A stretch of DNA of 6,431 nt, from assembly GCA_019894655.1 (NCBI GenBank), contig JAGXNZ010000290.1, positions 1 through 6,431 of the forward strand, read 5' to 3'. Below the pieces are notes generated by a model. It was given only the letters and a program-made list of their open reading frames with translations, did not search any database and had not been told where the DNA came from. How positions within the stretch are numbered: position 1 is the stretch's first letter; each line of letters starts with the position of its first letter. Positions 5,843 through 6,431 of the stretch are shown in pieces. Position numbers and translations under genes: made by a program. The DNA is from Promethearchaeota archaeon. Lineage in GTDB: Archaea > Asgardarchaeota > Lokiarchaeia > Sigynarchaeales > SOKP01.

Positions 5843-6431
5843 CTTGAGAATCAATTTTTTTGATAATGATTGATTCTGCGTGAATCTTACAATTCTTTAG
5901 GATAATTTTGAATCCGCCCGAGCCACCTGCTCCTGGAATAGTAAATGCTTGTGTTCCCATTGGAACCATTGCTCCTTCTGCTGCCCATTCGCCTTCCTCT
6001 TCTGCTTCCTCTTCTTCTCCTAAAACTTCTGCCCATGTCTTCACTATTGGATGATCTACTTCTTCCAGCCATTTCTTTAAATTGTTAATGTCAGTAACTT
6101 CCTCTTCGGTTGCAATTTTGGGTAAAAGATCTTGGGGGAGGAATTCGCCAACCCGATCTTTTACTGCTTTTGGCATCCATACGACAGTATTTATTCCCCC
6201 ATCAAATCTTTGGTAATTCTTATTAATAATATACTGTATGCTCACACCATTAAAACCGGGTAATTGCTTGCCTCCTCCGGTCTGATTAGCCATCGCACTG
6301 AACGGAAGCCCGTTAATTGCTACATCACCATAGTTTCTATCAACTATTCCGTGTCCATTTACTTCAGGAATATAGAAGTCAATAGCTTCGAAACAACCGC
6401 ACGATGTATGAGGGAATTCCATGCCGCTATA
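5826..6431 (-). CDS. cdhC: Acetyl-CoA decarbonylase/synthase complex subunit beta (N-terminal part outside window)
   Basis: The frame is open to the window edge, so this is the C-terminal 201 residues of a larger protein (family members have roughly 400-500). Reading from the edge it starts YSGMEFPHTSCGCFEAIDFY; the ATG at 6422 is internal. The Cys-Gly-Cys (residues 11-13) corresponds to the pair that binds the distal nickel of the A-cluster in acetyl-CoA synthase. It is followed by the conserved GLPFSAMANQTGGGKQLPGF (41-60) and DGGINTVVWMPK. After the catalytic domain come an acidic linker (about 139-148), a Gly-rich segment, a short strand-rich end (GGFKIILKNCKIHAES) and the basic tail AKRKK, as in archaeal CdhC. 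The enzyme makes or splits acetyl-CoA from CoA, CO and the methyl group carried by a corrinoid protein, in the archaeal Wood-Ljungdahl pathway in the cytoplasm. The four cluster cysteines nearer the N-terminus are outside the window. Other cdh genes, if clustered, would lie further right. Confidence 0.93.
   Translation of the reverse strand, partial: YSGMEFPHTSCGCFEAIDFYIPEVNGHGIVDRNYGDVAINGLPFSAMANQTGGGKQLPGFNGVSIQYIINKNYQRFDGGINTVVWMPKAVKDRVGEFLPQDLLPKIATEEEVTDINNLKKWLEEVDHPIVKTWAEVLGEEEEAEEEGEWAAEGAMVPMGTQAFTIPGAGGSGGFKIILKNCKIHAESIIIKKIDSQAKRKK

Noticed and set aside
5887..6072. Minus-strand frame rich in Arg, Gly and Ser, resembling an RGG protein
   Set aside because: It is the shifted-frame reading of the acidic Glu-rich and Gly-rich linker of CdhC: GAA/GAG runs read out of frame as Arg and Gly.
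1..6431. Search by eye for CRISPR arrays, tRNA genes, transposase genes and toxin-antitoxin pairs
   Set aside because: No regularly spaced repeats, cloverleaf-like sequences, DDE/recombinase motifs or small paired genes were visible; the only direct repeats are the 54-bp pair and the PAS duplication.

Overview
The window is AT-rich DNA, most likely from an anaerobic archaeon. The strongest evidence is the C-terminal third of an archaeal-type acetyl-CoA decarbonylase/synthase beta subunit (CdhC) at the right edge, with its A-cluster Cys-Gly-Cys motif, acidic linker and Gly-rich/basic tail. A very large soluble multi-PAS histidine kinase, a DUF2061 membrane protein, a remnant of an Asn/Thr-rich surface-type protein, T-rich termination signals and little Shine-Dalgarno sequence all fit this. 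Genes of this style and composition are typical of Asgard archaea (Lokiarchaeia-like), but that placement is inference; the sequence shown has no rRNA or other marker to confirm it.

Layout from left to right. Positions 1-495 (+) hold the 3' part of a nucleotidyltransferase resembling NMN adenylyltransferases, followed by a T-run terminator. Positions 624-3758 (-) hold a 1044-residue kinase with about six PAS domains, convergent with the first gene. Two neighbouring PAS domains are a clear tandem duplication. A 392-bp gene-free stretch (3759-4150) lies upstream of the kinase and contains a perfect 10-bp inverted repeat with a 4-nt loop. Positions 4151-5001 are a decayed segment: a minus-strand fragment of a surface-type protein abuts a plus-strand fragment of an unrecognised protein, and the second fragment continues in another frame after a run of six A. 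Positions 5168-5632 (+) hold an intact DUF2061 membrane protein gene with a TATA-like element and no obvious ribosome binding site. Positions 5826-6431 (-) hold the CdhC 3' part.

The most unusual structure is a 54-bp direct repeat (5073-5126 and 5789-5842; 48 of 54 bases identical, no gaps). The right copy is the last five codons of cdhC, its stop codon and its T-rich terminator. The left copy carries the same KRKK-stop coding end and terminator but is attached to no gene. The two copies bracket the DUF2061 gene. This resembles the footprint of an integration, or of a recombination event, at a gene's 3' end.

The genes do not form one operon. The complete and edge genes are separately oriented and functionally unrelated: cofactor or nucleotide metabolism, signal sensing, an unknown membrane protein, and Wood-Ljungdahl carbon metabolism. 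The middle of the window looks like a site of repeated rearrangement and gene decay.
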